From an uncultured Eubacteriales bacterium (GTDB lineage: Bacteria > Bacillota > Clostridia > Lachnospirales > Lachnospiraceae), in assembly GCA_900315425.1 (NCBI GenBank), contig OMZA01000002.1, positions 124,001 through 188,000 on the forward strand: 64,000 nt of DNA, given 5' to 3'. Below the pieces are notes generated by a model. The model worked only from the letters and a program-made list of their open reading frames with translations, was not told the origin of the DNA and made no database searches. This document shows, one piece after another, positions 1 through 9,232 of this stretch. Within the stretch, counting starts at the first letter, position 1. Each line of letters begins with the position of its first letter. Both the position numbers and the translations under genes were made by a program.

Positions 1-1
1 G

Positions 2-1027
2 CCAGAGGATAGTTTAATTCTTGCAAAAATTGTCACTGTAGATGGTGTTAATTATGGAATATTTGTTTGTTCTAATATTACTCCGGTTGACGCAGTTACA
101 CATACTATAAGAGTTCAGTTAATATTTGTAAGTATACTGATGATAATATTAGCATTAATATTATCCCTGGTAATATCTAAAAGAGTTTCAAAATCAATAA
201 TTAATTTAAATGATTCAGCAAAGGAAATGGCTAAAGGTAATTTTGATGTAAAGTTTGAGGGTAATGATTACAGAGAAATCTATGAATTATCAGAAACCTT
301 AAATAATACGGCGAAAGAACTGGGAAGAGCGGATGAAATGAAACATGATTTGATAGCTAATGTTTCCCATGATTTAAGAACGCCGCTTACAATGATTACA
401 GCTTATTCAGAAATTATGAGAGATATTCCGGGAGAGAATACTCCGGAGAATGTCCAAGTAGTTATAGATGAAGCTAATAGACTCACCACATTAGTAAATG
501 ATCTTTTAAATTTATCAAAAATTCAGGCAGGTGTTGCCAGTCTTGAAACTAAAGATTATGATTTAACAGAGAGCATAAATGGTGTGGTGGAAAGAAATGC
601 TAAATTACTAGAACCATATGGTTATAAAGTTGTTTTTGGATATGATAGACATGTATATGTAAATGCTGATGAATTCAAGATTTATCAGGTAATATATAAT
701 CTTTTGGGAAATGCAGTTAATTATACCGGAGAAGATAAAAGGGTAACAATTTCTCAAAAGGTAATAGATGACAAAGTTAGAATAGAGGTTATAGATACAG
801 GAGAAGGGATAGAACCAGATAAACTCTCATATGTATGGGATAGATACTATAAAGTTGATAAAACCCATAAGAGAGCAGTAATTGGAACTGGATTAGGTTT
901 ATCTATTGTAAAAAATATACTTGAATTACACAACGCAAAATACGGTGTGAACAGTCAGGTAGGTAAAGGAAGTACGTTCTGGTTTGAAATGAAAATGGTA
1001 AATGAAAATCTATCAGGAAAGGAGTGA
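2..1027 (+). CDS. sensor histidine kinase (5' end outside window)
   Basis: The frame is open from base 2, so the gene begins before the window; an internal ATG at 140 is not the start. Order seen: end of an extracellular sensor region, one transmembrane helix (about bases 110-180), a HAMP linker, then the HisKA dimerisation helix with the phospho-accepting His in ANVSHDLRTPL, followed by the HATPase_c domain with N box (NLLGNAVNYT), G1 (DTGEGI) and G2 (GTGLGLSIVK). This is a membrane two-component kinase that would phosphorylate a response regulator; the partner is probably the gene just upstream, out of view. It ends in an AAAGGAG that serves as the ribosome site of the next gene, so it is co-transcribed with the VTC and DUF4956 genes. 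The signal sensed is unknown. Confidence 0.93.
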   Translation, partial: PEDSLILAKIVTVDGVNYGIFVCSNITPVDAVTHTIRVQLIFVSILMIILALILSLVISKRVSKSIINLNDSAKEMAKGNFDVKFEGNDYREIYELSETLNNTAKELGRADEMKHDLIANVSHDLRTPLTMITAYSEIMRDIPGENTPENVQVVIDEANRLTTLVNDLLNLSKIQAGVASLETKDYDLTESINGVVERNAKLLEPYGYKVVFGYDRHVYVNADEFKIYQVIYNLLGNAVNYTGEDKRVTISQKVIDDKVRIEVIDTGEGIEPDKLSYVWDRYYKVDKTHKRAVIGTGLGLSIVKNILELHNAKYGVNSQVGKGSTFWFEMKMVNENLSGKE

Positions 1028-1032
1028 TCTTT

Positions 1033-1749
1033 ATGGCAATCGAGGTATTTAACAGATATGAAAAAAAGTACAAAGTACCAGTGGATATTTATCCAAAGTT
1101 AATGGAAGAGTTAACTAAGAAAATGGACGTTGACAAGTATTGTATCGGAGGAAATTTTTACACTATTTGTAATATTTATTTTGATACAGATACAGATGCA
1201 CTTATTAGACGTTCAATTGAGGGGCCAGTATATAAAGAAAAGCTTCGTATGAGAAGTTACGGCGTTCCTGCTAGAAAAGATTTTGTATTTCTAGAAATTA
1301 AAAAGAAATATAACAAAATTGTAAACAAGAGACGTACGCTTTTAACATTAGATGAGGCAGACAAGTTCATGGAAAAAGGTGAGTTACCAACCAGTGGAAA
1401 ACATATTAACAAACAGGTTATTAAAGAACTCAACTACTTTGTGGACTACTACAAACCAGTTCCTAAATTATTTTTGGCATATGATAGAATGGCATTATTT
1501 GAAAAGGGAAATGGCGATGTAAGAATTACATTTGATAAAAATATAAGATGTAGAAGAGATAGATTGAACCTGAAACTTGGAGATGATGGGCATCCTATTC
1601 TTGAAGAAGATTGTTATCTTATGGAAATTAAAGTTCCAGCTGCGTTTCCGCTATGGATAACGGAGTTAATTTCCAAATACAATATTAGAAATATTTCATT
1701 TTCTAAATATGGAACAGAATACAAACAATATATATCTAAGGAGGCATGA
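1033..1749 (+). CDS. VTC domain protein (polyphosphate polymerase-like)
   Basis: About 238 residues. The pattern is that of the VTC domain of the triphosphate-tunnel metalloenzyme fold: RYEKKY near the N-terminus, IYFDT, KLRMRSYG, FLEIKKKY, YDRMALF, an RITFDKNIR strand, LMEIKVP and a C-terminal SKYGTEY. Alternating charged residues line such tunnels and bind polyphosphate and a divalent metal. In yeast the domain polymerises polyphosphate from ATP; the bacterial role is inferred. ATG 1033 is preferred over GTG 1024 because AAAGGAG at 1018-1024 then lies 8 bases upstream. The stop overlaps the next gene. Bacterial VTC proteins are commonly paired with a DUF4956 membrane protein, as here. Confidence 0.88.
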   Translation: MAIEVFNRYEKKYKVPVDIYPKLMEELTKKMDVDKYCIGGNFYTICNIYFDTDTDALIRRSIEGPVYKEKLRMRSYGVPARKDFVFLEIKKKYNKIVNKRRTLLTLDEADKFMEKGELPTSGKHINKQVIKELNYFVDYYKPVPKLFLAYDRMALFEKGNGDVRITFDKNIRCRRDRLNLKLGDDGHPILEEDCYLMEIKVPAAFPLWITELISKYNIRNISFSKYGTEYKQYISKEA

Positions 1750-1751
1750 TC

Positions 1752-2441
1752 ATGCTAGATACAGTATTAAAATTAACGAATGAGGCGTCAGAAATTGATA
1801 TTAAAAATGCAATTATATGTACAGTTATTGCAATTATTTTAGGTTTTGTAATAAGCATTATTTATCTAATAAGTGATAAAACTCATAGAACTTCACCACA
1901 TATGGCTATTTCTTTAGTATTATTACCTGGTATTGTAGCGATTGTAATTATGCTTGTTGGCAGTAATATCGCTAGAGCATTCTCTATGGCAGGAGCATTT
2001 GCTTTGGTTAGATTCCGTAGTATTCCTGGAGATTCTAAAGATATAGCAACAGTATTCTATGCAATGGGTATTGGATTAGCTTGTGGTCTTGGATATATAA
2101 GTTTTGCTGTTATATTTACCTTTATTATTGGTATTGTTTATCTGGCAATTACATATTTTGAATATGGAAAACGTAGAGATGAGTATGAGACTCTTAGAAT
2201 TACAATTCCAGAAGACCTTGATTACACAGGTGCTTTCGATGATATATTCGATAAATATTCCACATCAGTAAGATTGGAAAGAGTAAAGACAACAAACCTT
2301 GGATCAATGTTTGAACTTACATATACAATTAGATTTAAAGAAGATATTAATGAAAAAGAATTCATTGATGATATTAGAACTAGAAATGGTAATTTAAATA
2401 TAATGTTAAACAAGGTTCAGACACCAAATGAAATGCTTTAA
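1752..2441 (+). CDS. DUF4956 family membrane protein
   Basis: About 229 residues. Four hydrophobic segments fill the first two thirds (around residues 18-40, 55-75, 85-105 and 110-135), followed by a soluble C-terminal domain of about 85 residues. The conserved core includes ARAFSMAGAFALVRFRSIPGD, typical of DUF4956. An ATG at 1746 overlaps the previous stop, but AAGGAGG (about 1738-1744) sits almost on top of it and is correctly spaced for ATG 1752. The partner VTC gene suggests a membrane module that makes or moves polyphosphate; the biochemical role is not established. Confidence 0.85.
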   Translation: MLDTVLKLTNEASEIDIKNAIICTVIAIILGFVISIIYLISDKTHRTSPHMAISLVLLPGIVAIVIMLVGSNIARAFSMAGAFALVRFRSIPGDSKDIATVFYAMGIGLACGLGYISFAVIFTFIIGIVYLAITYFEYGKRRDEYETLRITIPEDLDYTGAFDDIFDKYSTSVRLERVKTTNLGSMFELTYTIRFKEDINEKEFIDDIRTRNGNLNIMLNKVQTPNEML

Positions 2442-2458
2442 AAATATGAATTGATTCT

Positions 2459-2487
2459 TTGACACTGATAGTATAATAAAGTATAAT
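2459..2487 (+). promoter_or_regulatory. sigma-A type promoter
   Basis: TTGACA at 2459-2464, a 17-base spacer and TATAAT at 2482-2487: full consensus. Its predicted start lies at the left edge of the terminator hairpin 2492-2526, so transcripts would be cut at once unless read-through occurs. A second TATAAT at 2472 has a poorer -35. Confidence 0.6.
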
Positions 2488-2491
2488 TAAA

Positions 2492-2526
2492 TGGTATGTT
2501 AGGCATAGTCTAGCATGCCATTTTTT
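2492..2526 (+). terminator. rho-independent terminator
   Basis: An 11-bp stem (2492-2502 with 2510-2520, two G-U pairs) and a 7-base loop are followed by six T. It ends the kinase-VTC-DUF4956 operon and lies just before the GGDEF gene. Confidence 0.8.
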
Positions 2527-2569
2527 CGTTGTAACTAATTAATGAATTGGTGGGTTAGTAGGAGGAATT

Positions 2570-5500
2570 ATGCACAATTCTTCGTATATACATAATTTAA
2601 TTACAAATTTTCTGACAAGTGATATATCTGCGGAACAACAGATAATGTTTATAAATCACTTTAATTCGTTAGATTTGAGACTTGAAGATATTGAAAAAGG
2701 TATTAATCCGGAATTTAAGAAGGGTCTTTTATATCATCGTTATTCCAGAAATGATATTAAAGAGCCTTATGAGCCGTTGCTTAGCAGTGTAAGATATTAT
2801 TATCAAAAATTATTTTCTAAGAAAATGACTCCAGAGGAATTCGTTGATGAATGTAATGTATATTCATTACATAAACCTATATTTACTTCGTATATCAGAA
2901 ATGGGGAAGCAAAAAGAAGTGAGCCGATTATTAATCCGGAAGCAAGTTATGAACATAACAGATTTACAATTTCTTTGGCTAATTGTCTTAAGTATATTGC
3001 AAATGATACTAACCTCTTTATCGTATTAGATCAGTTTCAATTTGCTGCATATTCAACTATAAAATTATTGAATAAGTTCATGGAACAGATAACCATGGAT
3101 CATATAAGACTTTTGATAATATATGATGAGTCTGTTAATCCATCATCTTATATTGAGGAAGAATTTAAAAAGATAATAGAATATGCTGAAAAGAACAATA
3201 TGCTATTTGAATGGGAAAGTGATAATAAAGTAAAAAGTACCATTTTTCATAGTGTTTTTATGCCTGCAAAGAGGTATTTTAAAATATATTTAAAAGCCCT
3301 GGAGAATTTAAATGTTACTCTTTGTCTTGAAGATGCAGAGTATTTCTTGGAAATTATCTATAATAGAATTCTTGAAGAAAAAATGAATCTTGAAGATTCA
3401 GATAAATTTAAGCTGTTCAGTCTTAGAGCTAGGAATGCTATTCTCAGAGGCGATGTTAAAACTGCGATGATTATGAGTGAGAAAATGTTTCCAATTATTA
3501 AGGACGATGATTATCGTAGTAGATTTGAGTATTATAATGTATGCTGCAAATCACAGATGATGCTTGTTCAATCAGACTTATCCATAAAGTATGCTCAGGA
3601 TTGTTTGAATATAGCAAAAAAAATCGGTGACGAAGAATTAATATTTAAAGCAGAGGTTTTAATTATTCTCAGTCAGTATGGTGGCTGGCGGGACATTTTC
3701 TCTGTGGATTTTGATAAAGCTGTAATAGATGATAATATGATTGATAAGTTAAGAGAACACAATTATCTTAACACTCTTGCATATTATATTATTTTTGGTT
3801 TTGATAATGATGCAGATTCCATTGATAAAATAGCAAATGGATATGAATCAGAGTATTTTAATCAAGGAATTAAGATAGGAATGGATTTGGATAATACAAA
3901 CTTCCTGCTATCTGCCTATACAAAATATATTGTTTTGTCCTCAGAGCGAGGATATAACAGAATTTGTGAGAGATTCTACAAAGAAAAATTAAAAATACTG
4001 GAAAAAGAGAACAACAAAGTCAGAAAGACACATTTATATTTAGGAATGGGTTATAATAGTATAGTTGCCGAGCAGTATTTGAAGGCAAATGAGTATATTA
4101 TAACAGGCATAAAACTTATGTATGAGCTCAAAGATGCAGAAGGCATTTGCGAAGCTTTGTACAATATTTCCGTAAACAGTATGTGCGCTCAGGATTTCAA
4201 GTCTGCAGAGATATATTTAGATACTATGTTTAAGATGTTAGATAATCTTAATCTGGAAACAATACAGATATGTAATTCATCTAAATTGTATGGAATGTTA
4301 TCGTTTTGCAGCTATATGAATGGCAATGAATACAAGTGTTTTAAAACTTTAAGTAAAGTAGAACTTCTTGTAAGACATTTGATTGACCCTGATGAAGATA
4401 GAGAACAGGATTTCTATAAATGGCATGAAGATTTATTTTTGTATTATTTCATAAACGGAATTATTCAAAAGAACAATAATGAGTTAGAAATGGCAAAAGA
4501 GAATTTTGATCAGGCCTGTTTGCATTATTATAATAACAGAAATGCTTTGTTTTACATGGCAGTTAATTTCACGTATGAAATGTATGATTATTATATGAGG
4601 ATTAACGAAAAAGAAGAAGCAAGAAATGTAGTTGTTAAATGCATAGATTATTGCAAGAGTAATGGTTACTTAAATCAGATTAATAACATTAATCAGATTA
4701 TTAATGGGAAACCAATAAATGTTAAGCAGATGATGCTTAATTCAGATGCCATTTCATTAGAGAACTTAATAGAATTATCATACAATGTTGGTAAAGAAAA
4801 GCAGTTAGAAGAGAGAAAGCGAGATATTAATTTCCTTTCTTCTTTGCAAGAGATGACCAATAGAGACAACATGAAAGAAAAAGAAATGGTTGATAATGTA
4901 ATGACAGCGGTTCAAAACAATTTTAATTTGGACGGTATGATACTTCTAAGAATTAAAAAGGGAAAAATAACCGAATTATATAGAGATGGCGTAGAAGATA
5001 TCAGTCAGTCATACACCGAATTAATATCCTTCTTTAATTTAATCAAGAGAGAGTTCATGATTAGTAGAACTGACAAGAGCTTTTTCGATTTTGATAAAGT
5101 TGTTTCGCTATTTGGTAGAAATAAGGTTGTTACTTTAATTGGAATACCTGTTATGAATTATAAGGGATTACAGATGATATTTATAGGAAATGTATATATG
5201 CATCGCAACTTTAGACGTAACAGAATTCTATTAAATGAAGATGATCTGGCTATTATAAAGACAGCTATTAATCAGTTATCAAATGGTCTTGAAAGAATTA
5301 GAAACAAACAAAACATTATAGAGATTAATGAAAAACTTAATGTTATTGCTATTACAGATTCTCTTACAGGTTTGTATAATAGACAGGGCCTTAAAAAGAT
5401 GATTGATGAACATACAGAAGAATCAGATAGTATAACAATAATATATGCTGATTTGGATAATTTTAAATATTACAACGACACATTTGGTCATGATTTAGGA

Positions 5501-5866
5501 GATAGAGTTTTGGTGGAATTTGCCCAACTGTTTGAAAAAATGGTGGGAGATAAGGGATTTACTGTTAGATATGGCGGAGATGAATTCCTTATGGTATTCT
5601 TTAATACGGACTATGAAACAATTAAATCAGTGGTGGAGGAAATTTACGAAGCCATTAAAGATGGTCTTAAGGAAGTTGTTTATAATTATGTTAAGAAAAA
5701 AGTTGATATTCCATTAGATAAAAGAGTATCTTGTTCTATGGGTATTGCAACATCAGAAAATATGGATTTTCAAGATACTTTGAAAAAAGCCGATATTGCC
5801 TTGTATAAAATGAAAAAAGGTTCCAAGGGTAATTACATATTGTACGATGACATTGAGTGGTCGTAA
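2570..5866 (+). CDS. TPR-GAF-like-GGDEF protein (putative diguanylate cyclase)
   Basis: 1098 residues, no signal peptide or membrane segment. Residues 1-300 resemble the degenerate ATPase front half of MalT/AAA-type regulators (a beta strand NLFIVLDQFQFA) but no Walker A is visible. Residues about 300-740 are helical repeats of TPR character. A short coiled coil and a GAF-like region (about 760-900) precede a second coiled coil. The C-terminal GGDEF domain has SLTGLYNR, DLDNFKYYND and an intact GGDEF at about 1002-1006, so it should make cyclic di-GMP. The usual RxxD inhibitory site before GGDEF reads GDKG, so product inhibition is probably absent. AGGAGG precedes ATG 2570. The gene stands alone between a terminator and the ABC operon; its input signal is unknown. 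Confidence 0.88.
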   Translation: MHNSSYIHNLITNFLTSDISAEQQIMFINHFNSLDLRLEDIEKGINPEFKKGLLYHRYSRNDIKEPYEPLLSSVRYYYQKLFSKKMTPEEFVDECNVYSLHKPIFTSYIRNGEAKRSEPIINPEASYEHNRFTISLANCLKYIANDTNLFIVLDQFQFAAYSTIKLLNKFMEQITMDHIRLLIIYDESVNPSSYIEEEFKKIIEYAEKNNMLFEWESDNKVKSTIFHSVFMPAKRYFKIYLKALENLNVTLCLEDAEYFLEIIYNRILEEKMNLEDSDKFKLFSLRARNAILRGDVKTAMIMSEKMFPIIKDDDYRSRFEYYNVCCKSQMMLVQSDLSIKYAQDCLNIAKKIGDEELIFKAEVLIILSQYGGWRDIFSVDFDKAVIDDNMIDKLREHNYLNTLAYYIIFGFDNDADSIDKIANGYESEYFNQGIKIGMDLDNTNFLLSAYTKYIVLSSERGYNRICERFYKEKLKILEKENNKVRKTHLYLGMGYNSIVAEQYLKANEYIITGIKLMYELKDAEGICEALYNISVNSMCAQDFKSAEIYLDTMFKMLDNLNLETIQICNSSKLYGMLSFCSYMNGNEYKCFKTLSKVELLVRHLIDPDEDREQDFYKWHEDLFLYYFINGIIQKNNNELEMAKENFDQACLHYYNNRNALFYMAVNFTYEMYDYYMRINEKEEARNVVVKCIDYCKSNGYLNQINNINQIINGKPINVKQMMLNSDAISLENLIELSYNVGKEKQLEERKRDINFLSSLQEMTNRDNMKEKEMVDNVMTAVQNNFNLDGMILLRIKKGKITELYRDGVEDISQSYTELISFFNLIKREFMISRTDKSFFDFDKVVSLFGRNKVVTLIGIPVMNYKGLQMIFIGNVYMHRNFRRNRILLNEDDLAIIKTAINQLSNGLERIRNKQNIIEINEKLNVIAITDSLTGLYNRQGLKKMIDEHTEESDSITIIYADLDNFKYYNDTFGHDLGDRVLVEFAQLFEKMVGDKGFTVRYGGDEFLMVFFNTDYETIKSVVEEIYEAIKDGLKEVVYNYVKKKVDIPLDKRVSCSMGIATSENMDFQDTLKKADIALYKMKKGSKGNYILYDDIEWS

Positions 5867-5906
5867 AATATGAATTATATAATTTTAAAGTTTTAAGGAG
5901 AGAAAG

Positions 5907-6890
5907 ATGATTAAATCAATTAAAAAAGTAGTTGTAGTTGGATTAACAGCTGCGATGACAATGAGTTTGTTAACTTCATGCGGAACAAAGAAAAGTGGTA
6001 GTGGTGAAAAGTATAAGATAGGAGTAATTCAGTTAACTGAACACGTTGCTCTTGATCAGGCTAACAAAGGATTCTGCGACAGATTAGAAGAGTTGGGAAT
6101 TGAAGCTGAAATTGATCAGAAGAATGCTCAGGGTGAGCAGTCAACTTGTGCTACTATTGCTTCAAAGTTTGTAAATGATAATAAAGATATGGTTCTTGCT
6201 ATTGCTACACCAGCAGCTCAGGCTATAGCAGGTGCTACAACAGATATACCTATCGTTGTAACTGCTGTTACAGACCCAGCTGATTCAGGTCTTGTTGATT
6301 CAAATGAAAAACCAGGAACAAATGTAACCGGAACATCAGATCTTACACCTGTAAAACAGCAGATGGAACTTTTAGTAAAACTTTTACCAGAAGCAAAGAC
6401 AGTAGGAATCTTATATTGTTCAGCTGAAGATAATTCTAAATTCCAGGCTGATATTGCAAAAAAAGAGATTGCTAATTTAGGATTAAATAGCAAGGAATAT
6501 ACTGTATCTAACTCAAATGAAATACAGACAGTTGTTCAGTCAATGGTTGGTGAGGTTGATGTTATTTACGCTCCAACAGATAATATGATAGCAGCTGGTA
6601 TGGCTACGGTTAGCATGGTAGCAACAGAGAACAAGATTCCAATTATTGTTGGTGAAGAAGGAATGTGCAATAACGGTGGTCTTGCAACATATGGTATCGA
6701 CTATTATAAATTAGGACAGAAGACAGCAGATATGGCAAAAGAGATTCTTGAAGATGGAAAAGATCCTGCAGAAATGCCAATTCAGTATTTATCAGTTGAT
6801 GAATGTGCACTTACAGTAAATCAGGAAATCGCTGATGAATTAGGAATTGATACTTCAGTTTTAGATGAAGATTTAGCTACTGAAGAATAA
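5907..6890 (+). CDS. ABC transporter substrate-binding lipoprotein (TrpX/PF04392 type)
   Basis: 327 residues. A short basic N-terminus, a hydrophobic stretch and the lipobox LTSC (Cys25) mark a lipoprotein anchored outside the membrane; the small Ser/Gly linker after the Cys is typical. The mature part has the two-lobed periplasmic-binding fold: YKIGVIQLTEH at its start, ATPAAQAIAGAT, and VDVIYAPTDN in the second lobe. It matches the PF04392 group found with a LIV-type permease and an ATPase, of which streptococcal TrpX (tryptophan) is the best known. AAGGAG lies 7 bases before the ATG. The ligand cannot be told from sequence; no T-box or other riboswitch precedes it. Confidence 0.9.
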   Translation: MIKSIKKVVVVGLTAAMTMSLLTSCGTKKSGSGEKYKIGVIQLTEHVALDQANKGFCDRLEELGIEAEIDQKNAQGEQSTCATIASKFVNDNKDMVLAIATPAAQAIAGATTDIPIVVTAVTDPADSGLVDSNEKPGTNVTGTSDLTPVKQQMELLVKLLPEAKTVGILYCSAEDNSKFQADIAKKEIANLGLNSKEYTVSNSNEIQTVVQSMVGEVDVIYAPTDNMIAAGMATVSMVATENKIPIIVGEEGMCNNGGLATYGIDYYKLGQKTADMAKEILEDGKDPAEMPIQYLSVDECALTVNQEIADELGIDTSVLDEDLATEE

Positions 6891-6921
6891 TAACTCAAAT
6901 ATAGTTTGGAGACGCGTAACA

Positions 6922-7905
6922 ATGATGAATTTTTTTAGTGGTGCATTGCCGGACGCCATAGGTCAAGGTGTGCTTTGGTCAATGATGGTACTAGGTGTAT
7001 ATATTACATTTAGAATTCTTGACGTGGCAGACCTTACCGTAGATGGAAGTTTTTCATTTGGTGGATGTACATGTGCTGCATTTCTTTACAATGGATATAA
7101 TCCCTGGTTTGCATTGCTTATGGGATTTGTAGCAGGATTTTCTGCTGGAGTTGTCACAGGTATTTTGCATACAGCTTTTGACATTCCGGCAATTCTTGCT
7201 GGTATTCTTACCCAAATTAGTTTGTGGCCTATCAATTTACAGGTTATGGGAAGTGCTAATACTTCCTTGATTAGAGCTAAAGAAGGGGGAAGAATAGAGA
7301 CGCTTTTTATAAAGGTTTCAGAGTTTTCAGGAAAGATATCACCTGATTTGAAACTTGATTCCAAAGAAGCACCAATATTAGTGGGAATAATAGTGGCAAT
7401 AGTTGTTATATTCTTTATGTATTGGTTTTTTGGAACAGAATTTGGAAGTGCAATAAGAGCAACAGGTGATAATGAAAATATGATTAAGGCTTTAGGTGTA
7501 AATACTAAAGTTACAAAGCTTATTGCCTTGGCATTTTCTAACGGACTCGTTGGTTTATCCGGAGCATTGGTTGCTCAAAGTCAGAAATATGGCGATATAA
7601 ATATGGGTACAGGTGCAATCGTTATTGGACTTGCAGCTATAGTAATTGGTGAAGTTTTATTGGGATGGCTTAAGTCCTTTAAGGGTAAGTTATTTGCAGT
7701 AATAGTTGGTTCAATAGTTTACTTCGTAATCAGAGCTGTAGCTCTTGAATTCGATATTGATCCTAGTTATATGAAACTCATATCAGCTGTAATAGTAGCA
7801 TTGGCTCTTGCAGTACCTAAATTTATAGAAGATTTCAGAAATAAGAGATTATATACTCCTGATGATGTGGAAGATACAGATTCTACAGGAAAGGAGGAAG
7901 CCTAA
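6922..7905 (+). CDS. ABC transporter permease (branched-chain/TrpY type)
   Basis: 327 residues with eight or so hydrophobic segments. LDVADLTVDGSFSFGG near the N-terminus and the cytoplasmic loop GSAIRATGDNENMIKALGVN, which docks on the ATPase, are hallmarks of the BPD_transp_2 family of permeases paired with PF04392 binding proteins. The C-terminus is an acidic cytoplasmic tail. Start: ATG 6922, with a second ATG at 6925; TTTGGAGA lies upstream. The stop codon overlaps the ATG of the ATPase gene by one base, so the two are translationally coupled. Confidence 0.92.
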   Translation: MMNFFSGALPDAIGQGVLWSMMVLGVYITFRILDVADLTVDGSFSFGGCTCAAFLYNGYNPWFALLMGFVAGFSAGVVTGILHTAFDIPAILAGILTQISLWPINLQVMGSANTSLIRAKEGGRIETLFIKVSEFSGKISPDLKLDSKEAPILVGIIVAIVVIFFMYWFFGTEFGSAIRATGDNENMIKALGVNTKVTKLIALAFSNGLVGLSGALVAQSQKYGDINMGTGAIVIGLAAIVIGEVLLGWLKSFKGKLFAVIVGSIVYFVIRAVALEFDIDPSYMKLISAVIVALALAVPKFIEDFRNKRLYTPDDVEDTDSTGKEEA

Positions 7906-8711
7906 TGGAAACAATGCTTGAGTTAAAAAATGTCAGAAAGACATTTAACAGAGGAACCATCAATGAAAAGAAGGCTTTAAATGGAGTTAATCTAAAACTA
8001 AACGATGGTGATTTTGTAACAATAATAGGTGGAAACGGAGCTGGCAAATCAACAACCCTTAACATGATTGCCGGCGTATATCCAATAGATTCAGGTACAA
8101 TAGTTTTAAATGGAGATAATATTTCTACTAAACCTGAATATGCCAGAGCTAAATATCTTGGAAGAGTATTCCAGGATCCTATGATGGGAACTGCTGCTGG
8201 AATGGAGATAGCTGAAAATCTTGCCCTTGCTTATAGAAGGGGTAAGAGTAGAGGTTTAAAATGGGGTATCTCAAAGAAAGAAAAAGAGATTTTTCATGAG
8301 AATTTAAAAATGTTGGGACTTGGTCTGGAAGAAAGAATGACTATGAAAGTGGGATTGCTTTCCGGTGGACAGAGACAAGCGCTAACACTTCTTATGGCGA
8401 CTCTTAATCAGCCTAAAGTGTTATTACTTGATGAGCATACAGCAGCTCTTGATCCAAAGACGGCTAAGAATGTACTAGATCTTACAGAAAAAATTGTAGA
8501 TGAGAAAAAACTTACAGCCCTTATGGTAACTCATAATATGAAGGATGCAATAAAAATGGGTAACCGACTTATTATGATGAATGACGGTAAGGTTATTTAT
8601 GACGTTGCCGGGGAAGAGAAGAAGAATCTGAAAGTATCAGATCTTCTTGCGAAATTTGAAGAGGTAAGTGGTGGAGAATTTGCAAACGATAGAATGCTTT
8701 TAGCTGATTAA
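7905..8711 (+). CDS. ABC transporter ATP-binding protein
   Basis: 268 residues. Walker A GGNGAGKST (about 46-54), Q-loop region VFQDP, signature LSGGQRQ, Walker B VLLLDEHTA and the switch His in VTHN are all present, so the ATPase should be active. In Walker B the usual proline after DE is His (DEHTAALDP), which is common in this subfamily. It energises the importer formed with the two preceding genes. AAGGAGG at about 7891-7897 inside the permease gene serves as ribosome site. Confidence 0.93.
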   Translation: METMLELKNVRKTFNRGTINEKKALNGVNLKLNDGDFVTIIGGNGAGKSTTLNMIAGVYPIDSGTIVLNGDNISTKPEYARAKYLGRVFQDPMMGTAAGMEIAENLALAYRRGKSRGLKWGISKKEKEIFHENLKMLGLGLEERMTMKVGLLSGGQRQALTLLMATLNQPKVLLLDEHTAALDPKTAKNVLDLTEKIVDEKKLTALMVTHNMKDAIKMGNRLIMMNDGKVIYDVAGEEKKNLKVSDLLAKFEEVSGGEFANDRMLLAD

Positions 8712-8717
8712 TATAGG

Positions 8718-8746
8718 TTGCAAATCGAAATAAGAAACATTATAAT
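8718..8746 (+). promoter_or_regulatory. sigma-A type promoter of the Asp23 gene
   Basis: TTGCAA at 8718-8723, a 17-base spacer and TATAAT at 8741-8746, about 50 bases before the ATG at 8795. Confidence 0.7.
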
Positions 8747-8794
8747 TGTCTGTAGTTACAAAGACATAATTTTTAGACCGAATGGGAGGTAATC

Positions 8795-9163
8795 ATGGAA
8801 GAAAATTTAGTACACACAATTGAGAATAATAACGAGATTGGTGAAGTAAAGATTGCAGATAGAGTGGTTTCGGTAATTGCTGGACTAGCAGCTATGGAAG
8901 TTGAGGAAGTGGCTTCCTTAAACGGAAATATCACAAAGGATTTAGTTGCAAAGCTTACAAATAATAGTCTTTCAAGAGGAGTTAAGTCTAACATAGTTGA
9001 TGATAATGTTAATGTTGATGTAACATTAAATGTTAGATATGGTTGTAATATGAAAGATACAACTGCTAAAGTACAAGAAAAAATAAAAACTTCTATTGAA
9101 AACATGACAGGCCTTAATGTTAATACAGTTAATATTAGGATTGCTAATATAGTAGCAGAATAG
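8795..9163 (+). CDS. Asp23/Gls24 family envelope stress protein
   Basis: 122 residues, the usual length. The family core is clear: GEVKIADRVVSVIAGLAAMEVEEVASL at the start of the domain (split here by description only), then NVDVTLNVRYGCNM and VQEKIKTSIENMTGL. Asp23 proteins are small soluble proteins that associate with the cell envelope and rise under alkaline or envelope stress. Such a gene is very often found directly before nusB in Firmicutes, as here. It has its own promoter and is followed by a terminator, so it is expressed largely apart from the nusB cluster. GGGAGGT precedes the ATG. Confidence 0.92.
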   Translation: MEENLVHTIENNNEIGEVKIADRVVSVIAGLAAMEVEEVASLNGNITKDLVAKLTNNSLSRGVKSNIVDDNVNVDVTLNVRYGCNMKDTTAKVQEKIKTSIENMTGLNVNTVNIRIANIVAE

Positions 9164-9183
9164 ATTTTATCTATAATTATATA

Positions 9184-9210
9184 AAAGGGTGTCTAATGAC
9201 ACCCTTTTTT
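9184..9210 (+). terminator. rho-independent terminator after the Asp23 gene
   Basis: A 10-bp stem (AAAGGGTGTC with GACACCCTTT), TAAT loop and T-run. Read-through must supply part of nusB transcription, since no strong promoter is obvious in the 22 bases that follow. Confidence 0.85.
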
Positions 9211-9232
9211 AAAAGATTTTGGAGAATTTTTA

